A stretch of 64,000 nucleotides of DNA from Sarocladium kiliense (GCA_030734395.1 JAUZTG010000029.1:6324001-6388000), one strand, 5' to 3'; counted from the first letter of the stretch, positions 41,658 through 52,096 are shown. Program-made: numbers and translations. The notes: a model not told the origin generated them from the letters alone.

Positions 41658-42839
41658 ATGAAGTTCCTCTACGCCTCTTTTCTTGCCCTTGCTTCTAGCG
41701 TCGCCGCACAATGCGACTTGCCCTCGAGCCCGCGCTGGACTGACTTTGGCGGCCCCGTCGCGCAGCCCAAAAATGGCTGGGTCTCGCTCAAGGACTTCAC
41801 CATCGCGCCCTACAATGGAGGCCATCTGGTCTACGCCACCAAGGTTGAGAATGGCCAGTACGGCTCCATGAACTTTGGCGTCTTTAACAACTTCAACCAG
41901 ATGGCGTCCGCGAGCCAGAACGGCATGAGCTCCGGAACCGTCGCGCCAACCCTCTTCTACTTCACCCCCAGGAGCATCTGGGTCCTGGCGTATCAATGGG
42001 GGCCAACCGCCTTCAGCTACAGAACGTCCACGGACCCAACCAACCCGAACGGCTGGGGCCCTGCCCAGCCTCTCTTCTCCGGGTCCATCGCAGATGCCCC
42101 GTACGGTCCCATCGACCAGACCATCATTGGTGACGATACAACCATGTACCTGTTCTTCTGCGGCGACAATGGAAGAATCTACCGCGCGAGCATGCCGATC
42201 GTCAACTTCCCTGGCAACTTTGGTACCAGCTCGCAGATCATCCTGCAGGATACTTCCGAGAACCTTTTCGAGGCCGTCCAGGTCTACAAACTGAAAGGTC
42301 TCCAGAAGTACCTGATGATCGTCGAGGCTCAGAACTCTGGAGGCCGGTACTTCAGGTCCTTCACGGCGACCAGCCTAGGTGGATCATGGACGGCAACATC
42401 CGGTCTATTCAGCAACCCTTTCGCTGGCAAGGCGAATGGTAACCCGAGCTGGACCAACGACATCAGCCACGGAGAGCTCATCCGCAGCAAGAACGACCAG
42501 ACCTTCGAGATCGATGTCTGCAACCTCCAGCTCCTCTACCAGGGCCGCGACCCCAACGTCGGCGGCGACTACAACAACTGGCCCTACCGTCCCGGTCTCC
42601 TCACTCTGCAGAACCCCAGCGGCTCGCCCGGGCCCGGGTCGGGCACGACGACGACAGCCCAGCCCGCCTCTACGACGACGACCAGGCCGCCTATCAGCAC
42701 GAGTACAAGCACTAGCGGCGGCGGCGGGACATGCGCCAAGCTTTACGAGCAGTGCGGCGGTATGAACTTCAACGGCCCCAAGTGCTGTTCCCAGGGCAGC
42801 TGCAAATTCGGTAATGACTGGTACTCGCAGTGCCTATAA
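41658..42839 (+). CDS. secreted GH62 alpha-L-arabinofuranosidase with C-terminal CBM1, 393 aa
   Basis: A single exon; ATG 41658 is chosen because MKFLYASFLALASSVAAQ is a clean signal peptide, while the upstream extension is not. The GH62 five-blade propeller spans about residues 20-320: WVSLKDFT (catalytic base Asp), GPIDQTIIGDD (second Asp), ENLFEAVQVY (acid Glu), then GNPSWTNDISHGE and WPYRPGLLTLQ. A Pro/Ser/Thr-rich linker follows (about 322-357). The last 35 residues form a family 1 carbohydrate-binding module with CGGxxxxGxxxC and terminal YSQCL. The enzyme removes arabinose side chains from arabinoxylan outside the cell. It indicates a plant-cell-wall-degrading life style. GH62 proteins with C-terminal CBM1 are known in several ascomycetes. 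Confidence 0.95.
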   Translation: MKFLYASFLALASSVAAQCDLPSSPRWTDFGGPVAQPKNGWVSLKDFTIAPYNGGHLVYATKVENGQYGSMNFGVFNNFNQMASASQNGMSSGTVAPTLFYFTPRSIWVLAYQWGPTAFSYRTSTDPTNPNGWGPAQPLFSGSIADAPYGPIDQTIIGDDTTMYLFFCGDNGRIYRASMPIVNFPGNFGTSSQIILQDTSENLFEAVQVYKLKGLQKYLMIVEAQNSGGRYFRSFTATSLGGSWTATSGLFSNPFAGKANGNPSWTNDISHGELIRSKNDQTFEIDVCNLQLLYQGRDPNVGGDYNNWPYRPGLLTLQNPSGSPGPGSGTTTTAQPASTTTTRPPISTSTSTSGGGGTCAKLYEQCGGMNFNGPKCCSQGSCKFGNDWYSQCL

Positions 42840-43167
42840 GGGAAGTTAAGCTGTAGCGTTGGGGAAGGGGTTTTGCAGTCTCATTATCCTGTACTGTATG
42901 GCCTGATCGTTATGCAGATATATCGAGTGTGCTTGGCGGGAAATGTACGTCTTGCTATATGTCTGCAGTCTTTTCAGCCCCTATGCATATAAGATACTGA
43001 ATGGATACTGAATGGAATAGTTTTTTGTTGTATGTGAATGTCTCATTTGATGATGCTTTAAAATCATGTCCTAGATTGAAATCTACACAAGTCTCACGGG
43101 CTAACCTGGCTCCAGTACGCAGTCCCATGGTGATTGGGCCTTACGATGAAGCAGATTGTTCTGATCT

Positions 43168-44193
43168 TCACCACGGAAGCTGAAGTGGTGTAGGGAGACC
43201 CGGGCCCAGCACAGCCTCAGCCGTGCCAATATCGCCTGTAAATCCATTGTCAGCCTTGGCGCTAGAAATGTCAAGTTGGTTCAAATCTGACTGACCTGGC
43301 CCTCGTGGCGCCCAATACTCTCCGCTCTTAGACATATCAAGCCCGTCTGTCCATTTGATCAACGTCTTTGCAGCATCATCTGGGGTCACAGCTACAGGAG
43401 CACCAAAAAGTCAGCCTTCCCTGTCACAGCACGTTCACGCAGTGACCAGTAACGAGGCCTCCTAAAGTTCTTGAAGAGGAGAGACTCACCACCGCCCTCG
43501 TCCCAATACTTATCAAATCCCACGGAAGCCGTCATCTCGGTCCTCATAAACCCGGGGTGCACCATACTGACCACGACCCCGGCCTCCTTGAGGTCCAAGC
43601 TCAGCAGCTTGCCTACCATGTTCAGCGCCGTCTTGCTCGCGTGGTGCGCGTAGTTGCCGCCGCCCTCCTTCTCGTGCCGCAAAGTGATGGACCCGGATTC
43701 AGACGACACGAGCACGATCTTAGCGCCAGCGGCTAGGAGCCCTGCGGCGTGGAGGCGCTGCACAACGAAGACGGGGGCGATCGCACTCGTTGTGTACATG
43801 CGCTGCTCGGCCTCCCAGATGGGGCCCTTTTCCGAGCCGAAGTCTTCTGTCTCAAAGTATCCTGCTGTAATAAACTGTGCCGAGTTTTCAAATTCATCAG
43901 TTGCGCGAACGTTGGGGTTGGGGGGAACGACGAAGTAGAGGAGGTCATTGTTTGTAGCGTACCACGACTGAGAGCTTGTCCTTGCTGTCCAGCGACTTAA
44001 CAATCTTGTCCCCGACCTGCGAGTCTGTCAGGTCGATCCCAGTCAACCATTTGATATTTTCTGGGAACCCTTTTGGTGCATGCTCTGCTCTGGCAGTCCC
44101 ATACACACTTGTGCCAGGCTGAGATGCGTATTGCTTCGCAAGGTGTTCACCCAGCCCTCGGGTGGCCCCTACCACCAGCACTTTTGTCGACAT
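43168..44193 (-). CDS. short-chain dehydrogenase/reductase, about 259 aa, four exons
   Basis: Exons 44193-43963, 43874-43490, 43391-43296 and 43235-43168. The third intron (60 bases) is a multiple of three, so retention keeps the frame open, but a GCTGACA branch site and AG support splicing. ATG 44193 begins MSTKVLVVGATRGLG, the Rossmann glycine motif; an upstream ATG at 44277 would add 28 residues with no reason to prefer it. The catalytic Ser is in VLVSSESGS, and the YxxxK equivalent is YAHHASKTALN with Tyr followed by HHASK. It ends SMVHPGFMRTEMT, typical of C-factor/CsgA-like SDRs. It reduces or oxidises a small carbonyl or alcohol with NAD(P); substrate unknown. Confidence 0.82.
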
Positions 44194-44751
44194 GATGAAC
44201 TGCTTGCTCCCAACGATACCTCGTGGGACGACTGAAAATTCGCGTTTGAAGCTGGTAGATGAGATGATACCGGCCACAATGGTGAGAAGTTGATGATGTA
44301 ATGACTAGGTGACGCAAGTGACGCCTTTGACGTGATAATCCGTTCCCCGCCTCTTTGTGTTTGTTAGTGGGTGTGCGCAGTGCATTGGACCACTCCGCAC
44401 GGTGGGTTTTGTCACCCCATCACGCCTTTTCCCTCCCTTGATGACAAGCCAACTTTGGTTGCGGTTCCTTTATCGCACCAGAAGCCTCTATCGCCTTGCA
44501 GTGCAGGCAGTGGGCCAACCGCAGGGTCAAGTCCAAGTAAGGCTGTGGGGGCCGAGGCTGCCAGCCTGCCATCGGGGCTCAGTATCTCAACATACCTACA
44601 GGCTCCTTGTGGTTTTTGGTCAAGTGGCCGCTTAAGAGGACTTATCATCCTAGAAAATTAATCTGTGAAGAGATTAGTAATATTATAAGGGAGAGAGAAG
44701 CTAGGTGTATAGTGGTGTATAAGGGGCTGCGTAATACTGCAGCGCGCGCAT

Positions 44752-44802
44752 GCCTACTACTACTACTATTATTATTATTATTACTATTAGTACTACTACT
44801 GC
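44752..44802 (+). repeat. (TAC/TAT)n trinucleotide microsatellite
   Basis: An imperfect run of CTA/TAC and TAT triplets over about 50 bases within a TA-rich stretch. Confidence 0.8.
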
Positions 44803-45304
44803 AGCTATAGTATTAGTAAGGCGCTTAATAAGCATGCATACAAGTAAGAGCGTAGCTTACCTATTAATTAATGCGAGGAAGGAAAGAGAAGAGGAAGAGT
44901 GTGCTAATGAGGGCCTTATATTATCCTTAATGAGAAGCCTCGCAAGTAACTAATTAAAGCAAGTGCTAGGAAATAATCAGTGCGTAGCTACTTATCAGCT
45001 ATAAATAGCTGTAACAGCCGTAAGGTAATTGCAAGTCAGGTGAGGTGGCAGGAGCTATATTCTCGTACATAGATTAATACTTAGAGATCCCTTTTCTCTA
45101 AAGGGCTTTATAAGTAAAGGTATTCCTCCTTAAGGCTGAAATAACTAATACCCATTAGTAGTGTCGCACCGTTTTAAATGGTGACCATCGTTATTGTTAG
45201 GGAGAACTATGGGTATACTAGCTGCTAGTAAGGGAGATGCTAGCAGCTGTTTCTTAGTGTCCATGCTGCAGAAACTAGGAGTCGGGGCACAGTATACAAG
45301 TTCT

Positions 45305-45348
45305 TGACGAGATCCCGTATATTCTACTGCGTATGGTCGTATGTGGAA
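45305..45348 (+). repeat. dispersed repeat, copy 3
   Basis: TGACGAGATCCCGTA followed by TATTCTACTGCGTATGGTCG and TATGTGGAA; same strand as the other copies. Confidence 0.72.
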
Positions 45349-45815
45349 GTCTCATAAGTTAAGTTGTATTACATCGATTTGTATTATATCAACTACCAAA
45401 ATAACCACACTGGTCAGTCTCAAAATAACGCCTTTTCTGTGTCCTGATGAAGCTGCGATGATGACCCCCATCTCTGCTCAAGCTGGCCTATAGGGAACTT
45501 AAGATCGTTAATGGTTCCTGGGGGTGTATGCGGGCTCAGTAGTGTACACTATCCCTGGAAGGCAGAGCTCGTGCTCCAGAGCTCATGTCCGTATGCGTGG
45601 TGCCTGAGTCAATGACTAATAAACGTAAGCCTTGAAGTTCAAACTTACCCAGATGTGAAACGTGCGTTTTGCACGGAAGGATGGCATTTTGTTTGCTGAT
45701 GGGCACCGCTCGAGGGAGTATTGATCGTGATAGGTAATGGGACCCCCTGCAGCAGGGAAGGGAAAAAGGGAATACAGATGTTGAAGGAAAAGGGAAAAGA
45801 AAGACGTACTAAAAC

Positions 45816-46295
45816 TCATAGTAAAGTTAATGTTAAGTCACCATGAATTCTTGCCTTGAGCTCAATTTCGATCTCAAGGTTCAGGTCAAGCCTCACGGAA
45901 AGCGCCCTTGACCCGCCGCCATCCCCCTTGCTGGCGCCTTCGCTATTCTGCATCACTTGCTGCTGTTGCTGATATGCCGGTTCTGCTTGGTATGAGGGGA
46001 TCCGAGGGATCTGAATCTGCTTATCGTTGTGGCTGAATGCGCCGTCAAATGGCCAAGTCTTGCTGTCATGCGCTTCCTCTGGTTGATGCGCTTGTTTGGT
46101 GCGAGACTTCTTCTTCTTCTTCCTTCCTTCGCGTCGCGTGCTGCGGCTTTCGCCTGTGGCTGGTCCAACACTGTGAGCATCACTGTTCTCGGCTTCCTTT
46201 TTCTCGTCCACTGCTTGTGGTGGGTCCTCGGCGCTGCGCTGATCGACATGAGCTTGTCGCTGAGAATCTTCGCTCATCTCTTCTGTGTCGCGCAT
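45816..46295 (-). CDS. small protein with charged disordered N-terminus and conserved-looking amphipathic tail, 159 aa
   Basis: A single exon from ATG 46295. Residues 1-105 are low-complexity: acidic/Gln-rich, a Lys run (RRKKKKKSR-like, about 57-66) that may be a nuclear localisation signal, and a five-Gln run. The last 30 residues, VRLDLNLEIEIELKARIHGD and the following LTLTLL, have alternating hydrophobic and charged residues like a beta-hairpin or lipid-binding tail. Small fungal proteins with this ending are widespread and have no known function to my knowledge. No neighbours suggest a role. Confidence 0.6.
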   Translation of the reverse strand: MRDTEEMSEDSQRQAHVDQRSAEDPPQAVDEKKEAENSDAHSVGPATGESRSTRREGRKKKKKSRTKQAHQPEEAHDSKTWPFDGAFSHNDKQIQIPRIPSYQAEPAYQQQQQVMQNSEGASKGDGGGSRALSVRLDLNLEIEIELKARIHGDLTLTLL

Positions 46296-46959
46296 GATGT
46301 TTTGCTTGAGGGGTGTTAATTTTCGTTATGCGCGCCCTTGGCAGCATCGCGACTGAGTTCGTACTTTTCTGGGAGCCTTTTTAAGTTAAAAGGATGGAAG
46401 GACGTAAAAGGTTGAGCTGAGAGGAAGGGAGTACGGAGCTGCTTGTAACAGGTTTCTCCTTGGGGAACCCATACGTCATTAGCACCAAATCAAACCTGAT
46501 TGAACCAGGCACACGGGGGCGATTAGGTTTAGACTAGTCGTTGTATACCAACAAGGGCTTATATTTAGAGGCTTAGATTGCGTTGCATTAAGGTCAGACT
46601 ACCTATTAGGAAGAGCATTTATTTAAGATCTCAGGAGAAAATATGATGTGAAGTCGAAGGAACGTAGCCGACTGTGTGGCCGGCGACCGCCACCTGGCAT
46701 ACCTGATGCCTGGCTATATATGTGTTTTATTTGCAAGTAATGCAAACGAATACAGGCGAACTAAGCTTGGTCACTTAGCCTTAGAGGGCAGAGGATTGTG
46801 GAGGCGAGCGAATTCTCCCCATCTCTGCACCCTGTTCTGTAATCCGATAATGAGAAGAGGTACGTGATCAAGCCAGAGCTGGAAGTTTTTACAGATCGTG
46901 AAATTAAGCATTATTATAGTCTTCTAGTATGTACGATGCAATGCAGTGCAAAAGTCTCA
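46296..46959. other. intergenic region
   Basis: About 660 bases with no gene seen. It should hold the promoter of the small protein gene at the left and the 3' end of the GPI-type gene at the right. Confidence 0.4.
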
Positions 46960-47922
46960 TCACCAAATGCCCTGCCACATCAGAACAGCAAGGCCTACTG
47001 CCATTGAGCCACTCAACGAGACGCCAACCACTATAGAGCTGTTGTCATCATCGTCACCCTTGTCGCTATCTTCTTCATCTTCCGTAGCCTTGTTCTGCTC
47101 AGCTTCTGTTTCGGAGCTCTCGGACGGTTTTGAGGAGTCGCCATCCCCATCGCTCGTGGACGTGGGGGAAGCCGACGAAGAAGAGGAAGACTTTGGCTTC
47201 GGTTTAGGACACGGATTCTCGTACACAAACTGCTCGGGGTCACCCTTGCAAGTTTTGGCCTTGCTCTTATCGAACTTGCCGTCGGGGTACATCCAGCATG
47301 TGCCTGAATAGTACGGCGAGTTCATCTCGTTGCGCGGGTTGAAGACGGCGTAGCTGCAAGAGTCGGACTCGACACACTGCGACATGCAGTTCGAGGCACC
47401 GTCGCTCGCGGCGCAGCTAGACCAGCAGTCGTCATCGGGCGTCGGGTAACCGCAGATTTCGGCGACGGCAGAGGGTGATGCAGTAGCCTCGCAGGCGCCG
47501 GATGTTGGGGTCGCGTCGCCAGCGCAGACAGGCTTGTCGTAGACAGACATGTAGTCGCAGCCCGGTTCGCCGGCGCTCTCGTCAAATTCCTCGCCTGGGT
47601 ATACCCAGCACGTGCCAGTGCCGGTGTAGGGATTGCCGGCGACGAAGATGACGAAGCTGCATGGCTGATGCTCGTTGCAGTACTCCCAACACCCCTTCTT
47701 CCCTGCGGCGGCGACGGCGGTGCCCTCAAGAGGCTTCTTGTAGTCGCAGAGAGTGGTGATGAGTTTCGCCTCGCAGTCGGACACCTCCTCAGTTGGCTCG
47801 GGATACCATTGGTGGGTGTAGCTGGCGGCGCCGGTGCCGCCAGTGGCTTGTCGCAAACCTTGTGCAAGGACGACAGGAGCAAGCGCCAGGGCGGCGGATG
47901 CCCAGAATGAAGCGGTCTTCAT
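46960..47922 (-). CDS. secreted Cys-rich, probably GPI-anchored protein, 320 aa
   Basis: A single exon. ATG 47922 is chosen because MKTASFWASAALALAPVVLAQ is a signal peptide; the longer frame to 48015 adds an implausible lead. Two similar Cys-rich units follow (residues about 45-130 and 140-235). Each contains a CxxYxxxxPCSFxxF or CVESDSCSYAVF element and then GTCWxYPxxxFD, recalling PAN/apple-like folds. A Ser/Thr/Asp/Glu-rich stretch (about 240-295) leads to a terminal hydrophobic segment SIVVGVSLSGSMAVGLAVLM, suitable as a GPI signal. It is probably a cell-wall or surface protein. Function unknown; a lectin-like or adhesion role is possible from the fold guess. Confidence 0.75.
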   Translation of the reverse strand: MKTASFWASAALALAPVVLAQGLRQATGGTGAASYTHQWYPEPTEEVSDCEAKLITTLCDYKKPLEGTAVAAAGKKGCWEYCNEHQPCSFVIFVAGNPYTGTGTCWVYPGEEFDESAGEPGCDYMSVYDKPVCAGDATPTSGACEATASPSAVAEICGYPTPDDDCWSSCAASDGASNCMSQCVESDSCSYAVFNPRNEMNSPYYSGTCWMYPDGKFDKSKAKTCKGDPEQFVYENPCPKPKPKSSSSSSASPTSTSDGDGDSSKPSESSETEAEQNKATEDEEDSDKGDDDDNSSIVVGVSLSGSMAVGLAVLMWQGIW

Positions 47923-48872
47923 GGCTGCGATACAATACAAACGAGCGTGGTTGTGAAAGAGACAAACAGAAGCGACAAACAGAAGCGAATGGCAAGAAAG
48001 AAAGCCAATGTCCAAGGAAGGAACCTTGTCGTAACTTAAGAACTATGTATTCATGGCAAGGCTGAAAATATGACTCAAGTCTCTACTCCGTATGGTCTGT
48101 CAAATATTTGCCCGCCTAAGCGTTGAGACAGGGGTTCAAGGTCCTACCGGGGCGCAGCAGCACTCTCCAGTAAGGTTCTAGATGTTCTAGCCCTCGTATA
48201 ATCTCGTGTGCAGATCCACCCCCGCGCAACAACCCGCCCTGCTTAACTTCGTGTAACTGTGGCGGTGAAATTCACCTGTGCAAGCCTTTCTTCCCTCTAA
48301 CGCCCGATCGCACATAGAGTAGGTAGCATCAAGCCAGAGAACGATATTCTTTTCCGTAACAGAGCGCCGCTCTTAGGACAGTGAGGTCCGTCTGACAGAC
48401 ACGCTCCAAGTCCTAGATTGCTTGGCACGACCAGAGGTCATGAGCCACCTCAATCAAGGCTTGGCCAACACGCGTAAAGACACACTCAATGCGCTCATCC
48501 AGCCAACTTGTGTTTCTCATTCCCTTTTTCGCCCCCCTTTCCTTTTTGGGTTCCTGGCTGGTTGGAGACCTTCGAAACTAGGCGACTTGTCCTCCCCTCC
48601 AACTCTCAACGACACTCTAAAGCAGAGGTCCCCAAGCACTTCGATAGTTCGTGACAGCATCCCCTGTATTCTACTGGGTATGGCCGTATGTATTGGCAGA
48701 GGGTGGAAAATCAACTTCTATTCAGTTACAGGTCGGTACATGTCTAACGACTCGCAGTAAGTTGCTGACCTATTCCTGGCACCACATCAGGTGACAATAC
48801 GCTTTCCGTAGCGAAGACTTGCACGCCGCCCCTACTTCATGAACAATGTCGCTTAGGCCTCGAAGAAAGCTA
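47923..48872. other. intergenic region with repeat copy 4
   Basis: About 950 bases. The 48422-48760 frame has no motif and overlaps the repeat. Confidence 0.4.
48652..48691 (+). repeat. dispersed repeat, copy 4
   Basis: TGACAGCATCCCCTG followed by TATTCTACTGGGTATGGCCG and TATGT; the most diverged of the four, same strand. Confidence 0.7.
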
Positions 48873-50548
48873 TTACGATGAGGCTGCAAGCTCAACGGCT
48901 CTTTTCGCTGCCTCACCAAAGCCTGACTCTACGTGCAAGCCTAACTTTGCCTCTTCCAGCTATTGCTCATCGAATCAGTAAGGTATGCTTTGCTCCTCAG
49001 TGTAGGGTGAGCCCGCCTCGGGTGCATCGACTTCGACGCTCGAACATTTGCTTGGCTACTCACCATCTTCAGACCCTCCGCCGAGTCGGTCCCTTGGAGA
49101 CGCACCACAACGGGCACAAGCATCGGACCGAGATTGGTTGCTGCCGCAATGATACTCTCCGCGATCATGGAACAGCTGATGATGCCTGCGTAATCGCGGA
49201 ATTGTCGAGTTAGCGTATTGCACAATAAGCCAAAACCGCAGGGATTAAGGTGGCTCTCGACCAGACTTACCGCCGTAAATGTTGACGAGAATCGTCTTGA
49301 CTCGCGAGTCCTCCATGATGATCTTGAACGCCTCCTGCATCGTCTCTTTCGTGGCCTGCCCACCAGTGTCAAGGAAGTTCGCACTCGCGCCACCATACAT
49401 GCCGATAGCATCATTCGTAGCCATCGCAAGACCCGCCCCGTTCACAACGTTGCCAATATTCCCCTCCATCCGAACATAGACCAGGCCAAACCTTTCAGCT
49501 TCAATCTCTTCGGGCACCTCATGAGCAGGATCGCGCAAAGAGAATAACTCAGGCTGGCGTTTTTCTGCGGCATTGTCGAACTGAAACTTGGCGTCAAGTG
49601 CACAGAAGACATCATCTGTCGTCCAGGCAAGGGGATTGATCTCGAGCAACGTGGCATCCTTGTCTTTGAACAGTCGGTACATGTTTTGAAGAATCGACCA
49701 AAGTTGCTGGCGTTTCTCTGGCGACACAACTAGATGCTCAGAAATCCTTTGGATGACGTCTGGCGTGATACCTGTCGAAAGGCTGAAAGGAAATGCGCGG
49801 AGCCTTTCCTTGCCGGTTGTTTCGATATCGACGCCGCCACTCTGGGAGACGATGATGGCCGGGCTGTAGTTTTCTCGATCAATGGCCATTGCCACGTACC
49901 ATTCTTCGGTAAACCTGACCGGCTCGACGACAAGAAGTTTTTCTACTAGCAGACCCTTGTCACTAGTTTGCTTCGTGTGAAGATGGTGCCGAAGCATCTT
50001 GGACGCCATGTCGTATGCGCCATCTGGATTTTGAGCCACCTGGATCCCGCCTGCTAGACCGTTGTCGAATGTTCCCTTGCCTCTACCACCCCTTTGTATT
50101 TGCGATTTGAGAACACATCTGCCGCCTACTTTTGACCTGTCAGCTTGTTTTGCAACCTATGGTCGTGTGCGGGCGTTGCAGGTTCAACCCACACCGAGGA
50201 TTCTGGTCCTACCACTTACCCAGCTCTTCCGCCTTTCGTTTGACTTCGGCAGGTGTACTGGCTACGGCGCTGCGAGCAACGGGGATGTTGTACTAGTGCA
50301 GATACGTCGGCCTGTCAACAAGGTCCCAGGGGAGATTTGATTGGGTTGAATACTCATGTATTGGCTTACTTCTTTCAAAAGAGCCTGCGACTGGAACTCA
50401 TGCAAACTAAGCTGTCTTACTTGTTGCCTCGGCACGAAAAGCTAACCTCAGACAGAACACATCGTCAGAGGCCATGCTTACGTTGAGCGTACATCTTGTC
50501 ACGAACCTTGAACGATCGCTGTCGCTGCACAAGTGCCCTGAACGCCAT
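48873..50548 (-). CDS. succinyl-CoA ligase beta subunit, 417 aa, six exons
   Basis: Exons 50548-50482, 50419-50370, 50292-50220, 50125-49271, 49185-49064 and 48959-48873 close to 417 residues, the normal length. The basic N-terminus MAFRALVQRQRSFKVRDKMY fits a mitochondrial presequence. LSLHEFQSQALLKE and YNIPVAR start the ATP-grasp domain. GGRGKGTFDNGLAGGIQV is the nucleotide loop; ATLLEINPLAW and CALDAKFQFD are metal-site segments. GGQATKE, VNIYGGIISC and LEEAKLGLHVESGFGEAAKR complete the CoA-ligase domain. It joins succinate and CoA with ATP or GTP in the TCA cycle. A TAG near 50293 looks like a stop but is the acceptor of intron 2. The sequence GGIISCSM differs from the usual mitochondrial GGIVNCAI/GGIMRCD, so this may be a second, specialised copy. 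Confidence 0.85.
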
Positions 50549-51125
50549 TTTCGTCGCACCTTGGGTTTGCACCGCTCGGAGTCGATGAGATTTTCTTTAA
50601 TTTGGTATGTTGACAATGTCAGCCTAGCTAGAGCGACGGACAAATACATGCTCTAGAGGCACCTTGCTAACTTCCTCGATTTGGTCTCGAAGAACTCGCC
50701 AAGTGGGCGAGATAGCCGAGCATGTATGAAGTGGGAGCGGGTTTCAGCGCTTGCTGGGGAAGATGGTGATGGCCGATGCCGTGGACGGACGCTAGCGCCA
50801 TATAGCCGACTTGCTTCTGGTCAATGACATCAAATCTGTGTTCTAGGTGTTCCGCCGTTGGAAGCAAGTAGTCGATGTAATTGGTGGGAGGTGGGAAGGT
50901 TTAGACAGTACCCCCGATTGCCTTCACGCGGCTATCTCTTGAACATCAACCGGCATTCATGATGTTGCCGCACAAAGGCGCGTCTCACCAAACGAGGCCT
51001 TCTCAACGTAGCCACGATGAAAGACAGACAAACGAGAACGGCTCGAAATTGCTTTGGTGCACATTTGAAGCCAATCATGTCACATTTTATAGCTGCACTA
51101 CTGTAGTAGAGCGACCGATCCTGAT
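50549..51125. other. gap between succinyl-CoA ligase and SDR fragment
   Basis: About 580 bases. A 66-codon minus-strand frame at 50667-50867 is not recognised and could be a relic. No gene is supported. Confidence 0.35.
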
Positions 51126-51612
51126 TCACACTCCGCGTCCACCGTCGACCTGGAGGTTGATGCAGGTGCTGAAGTTAGCCTCATCTGAAGCCAAGAACAA
51201 GCATGCATTAGCAACATCTTGAGCTTCGCAAAGGCGTTTCAATTGCACCTTGTCGATGAATTTAGCCCGATTCTCAAGCGTGTCTGGAACCCCCGAGAAA
51301 GCCGCGAATCTAGTGTCAAGAGGAGGCACCTTGTCAGCGAATGAACAAGTAAACTCCTTGCTAGGCTTGGATGATGTCCGGATCATCTTACAACCCAGTG
51401 CCTCCCAGCAATGGGAAAATTGAATTGATGGGGATTTGATGTGGACCAAACTCAGCAGCCAGCGCTTTCGTCACCTGGTGAAATAAATCAGCACCATCGC
51501 TCAAATCAACATTCCTCCTGATCAACGTAGCAAGAGGAGTCAATCGAGAGACCGCGATGCTGATTCTTACATTCCAGACTGCTCCCTTTGACGCATTGCA
51601 CCAAGCGAGGCC
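51126..51612 (-). pseudogene. C-terminal fragment of a short-chain dehydrogenase, degraded
   Basis: The minus strand shows RPGLAWCNASKGAVWN at about 51565-51612, then after a probable intron VTKALAAEFGPHQIPINSIF. In another frame follow LCEAQDVANACLFLASDEA and NLQVDGGRGV, ending at 51126. These are the catalytic helix and C-terminal blocks of a glucose/ribitol-type SDR. The catalytic YxxxK reads CNASK, so Tyr is replaced by Cys. A frame change lies near 51400-51420 and the Rossmann half is missing. It is a non-functional remnant. It abuts an aldehyde-dehydrogenase-like fragment on the opposite strand. Confidence 0.65.
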
Positions 51613-51626
51613 GGGTCTCCTGACAT

Positions 51627-51851
51627 GTGAGTTACCTCATACAACTGTTCCCAGCCGCAATGCTAACGGATGGTCTATTTTCTCGCTCAACGGGAGTCGA
51701 TGACGTGAGTGATGCCGTACAGCAAGCTCAGAGTGCGTTGGCGTCCTTCCGATACAGTTCTGCGCGCCAACGCATGGAAGTCCTAAAAGGCTGGTTCGAG
51801 CTTATGCAGGAGCACGAGGCGCACCACCTTTACCTTGGGCACTGCCATTAA
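51627..51851 (+). pseudogene. short aldehyde-dehydrogenase-like fragment
   Basis: The segment DDVSDAVQQAQSALASFRYS followed by SARQRMEVLKGWFELMQEH resembles the N-terminal helix pair of succinate-semialdehyde-type dehydrogenases (DVDxAxxAAxxAFxxWxxxxxxxRxxxLxxWxxLM). Only about 45 codons match and the frame stops at 51851. No cofactor or catalytic Cys region follows. A chance match cannot be excluded. Confidence 0.4.
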
Positions 51852-51994
51852 CTCCGCCACCTTGAGCATGCATCTTCACAACTCAGCCACCGCCAGAACT
51901 GCTCTACTGACGCGCGGGGCACATCATGCATTATCTTTATTCAACATCCTCGAAAGTAATATGTGTTGGGTGCCAGAAAGAGGGGGCTTCGTAG

Positions 51995-52006
51995 TATATA
52001 TATAAA
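51995..52006 (+). promoter_or_regulatory. TATA box of the C2H2 gene
   Basis: TATATATATAAA lies about 90 bases upstream of ATG 52097, good core-promoter spacing. Confidence 0.6.
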
Positions 52007-52096
52007 CAGGTCGCTCAAGAGCCACAGTAAAAAGCTTCCTCCCGCCTCTACACAATCTTTGACGTTCTGTCCCCGTCAGGTGTATCGCAATTCATC

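Larger units (their letters stand above)
44194..45815. other. AT-rich region with microsatellite and repeat copy
   Basis: The first 450 bases are the SDR promoter side. From about 44650 to 45300 the sequence is TA-rich with no coding pattern. No gene is supported. Confidence 0.45.

Noticed and set aside
50175..50195. GGTTCAA sequence resembling a tRNA B box
   Set aside because: No A box or cloverleaf can be formed; it lies in an intron of the succinyl-CoA ligase gene.
50286..50300. In-frame TAG in the succinyl-CoA ligase gene, suggesting a pseudogene
   Set aside because: The TAG is the acceptor of an intron; splicing gives LLKE joined to YNIPVAR in frame, and all six exons close.
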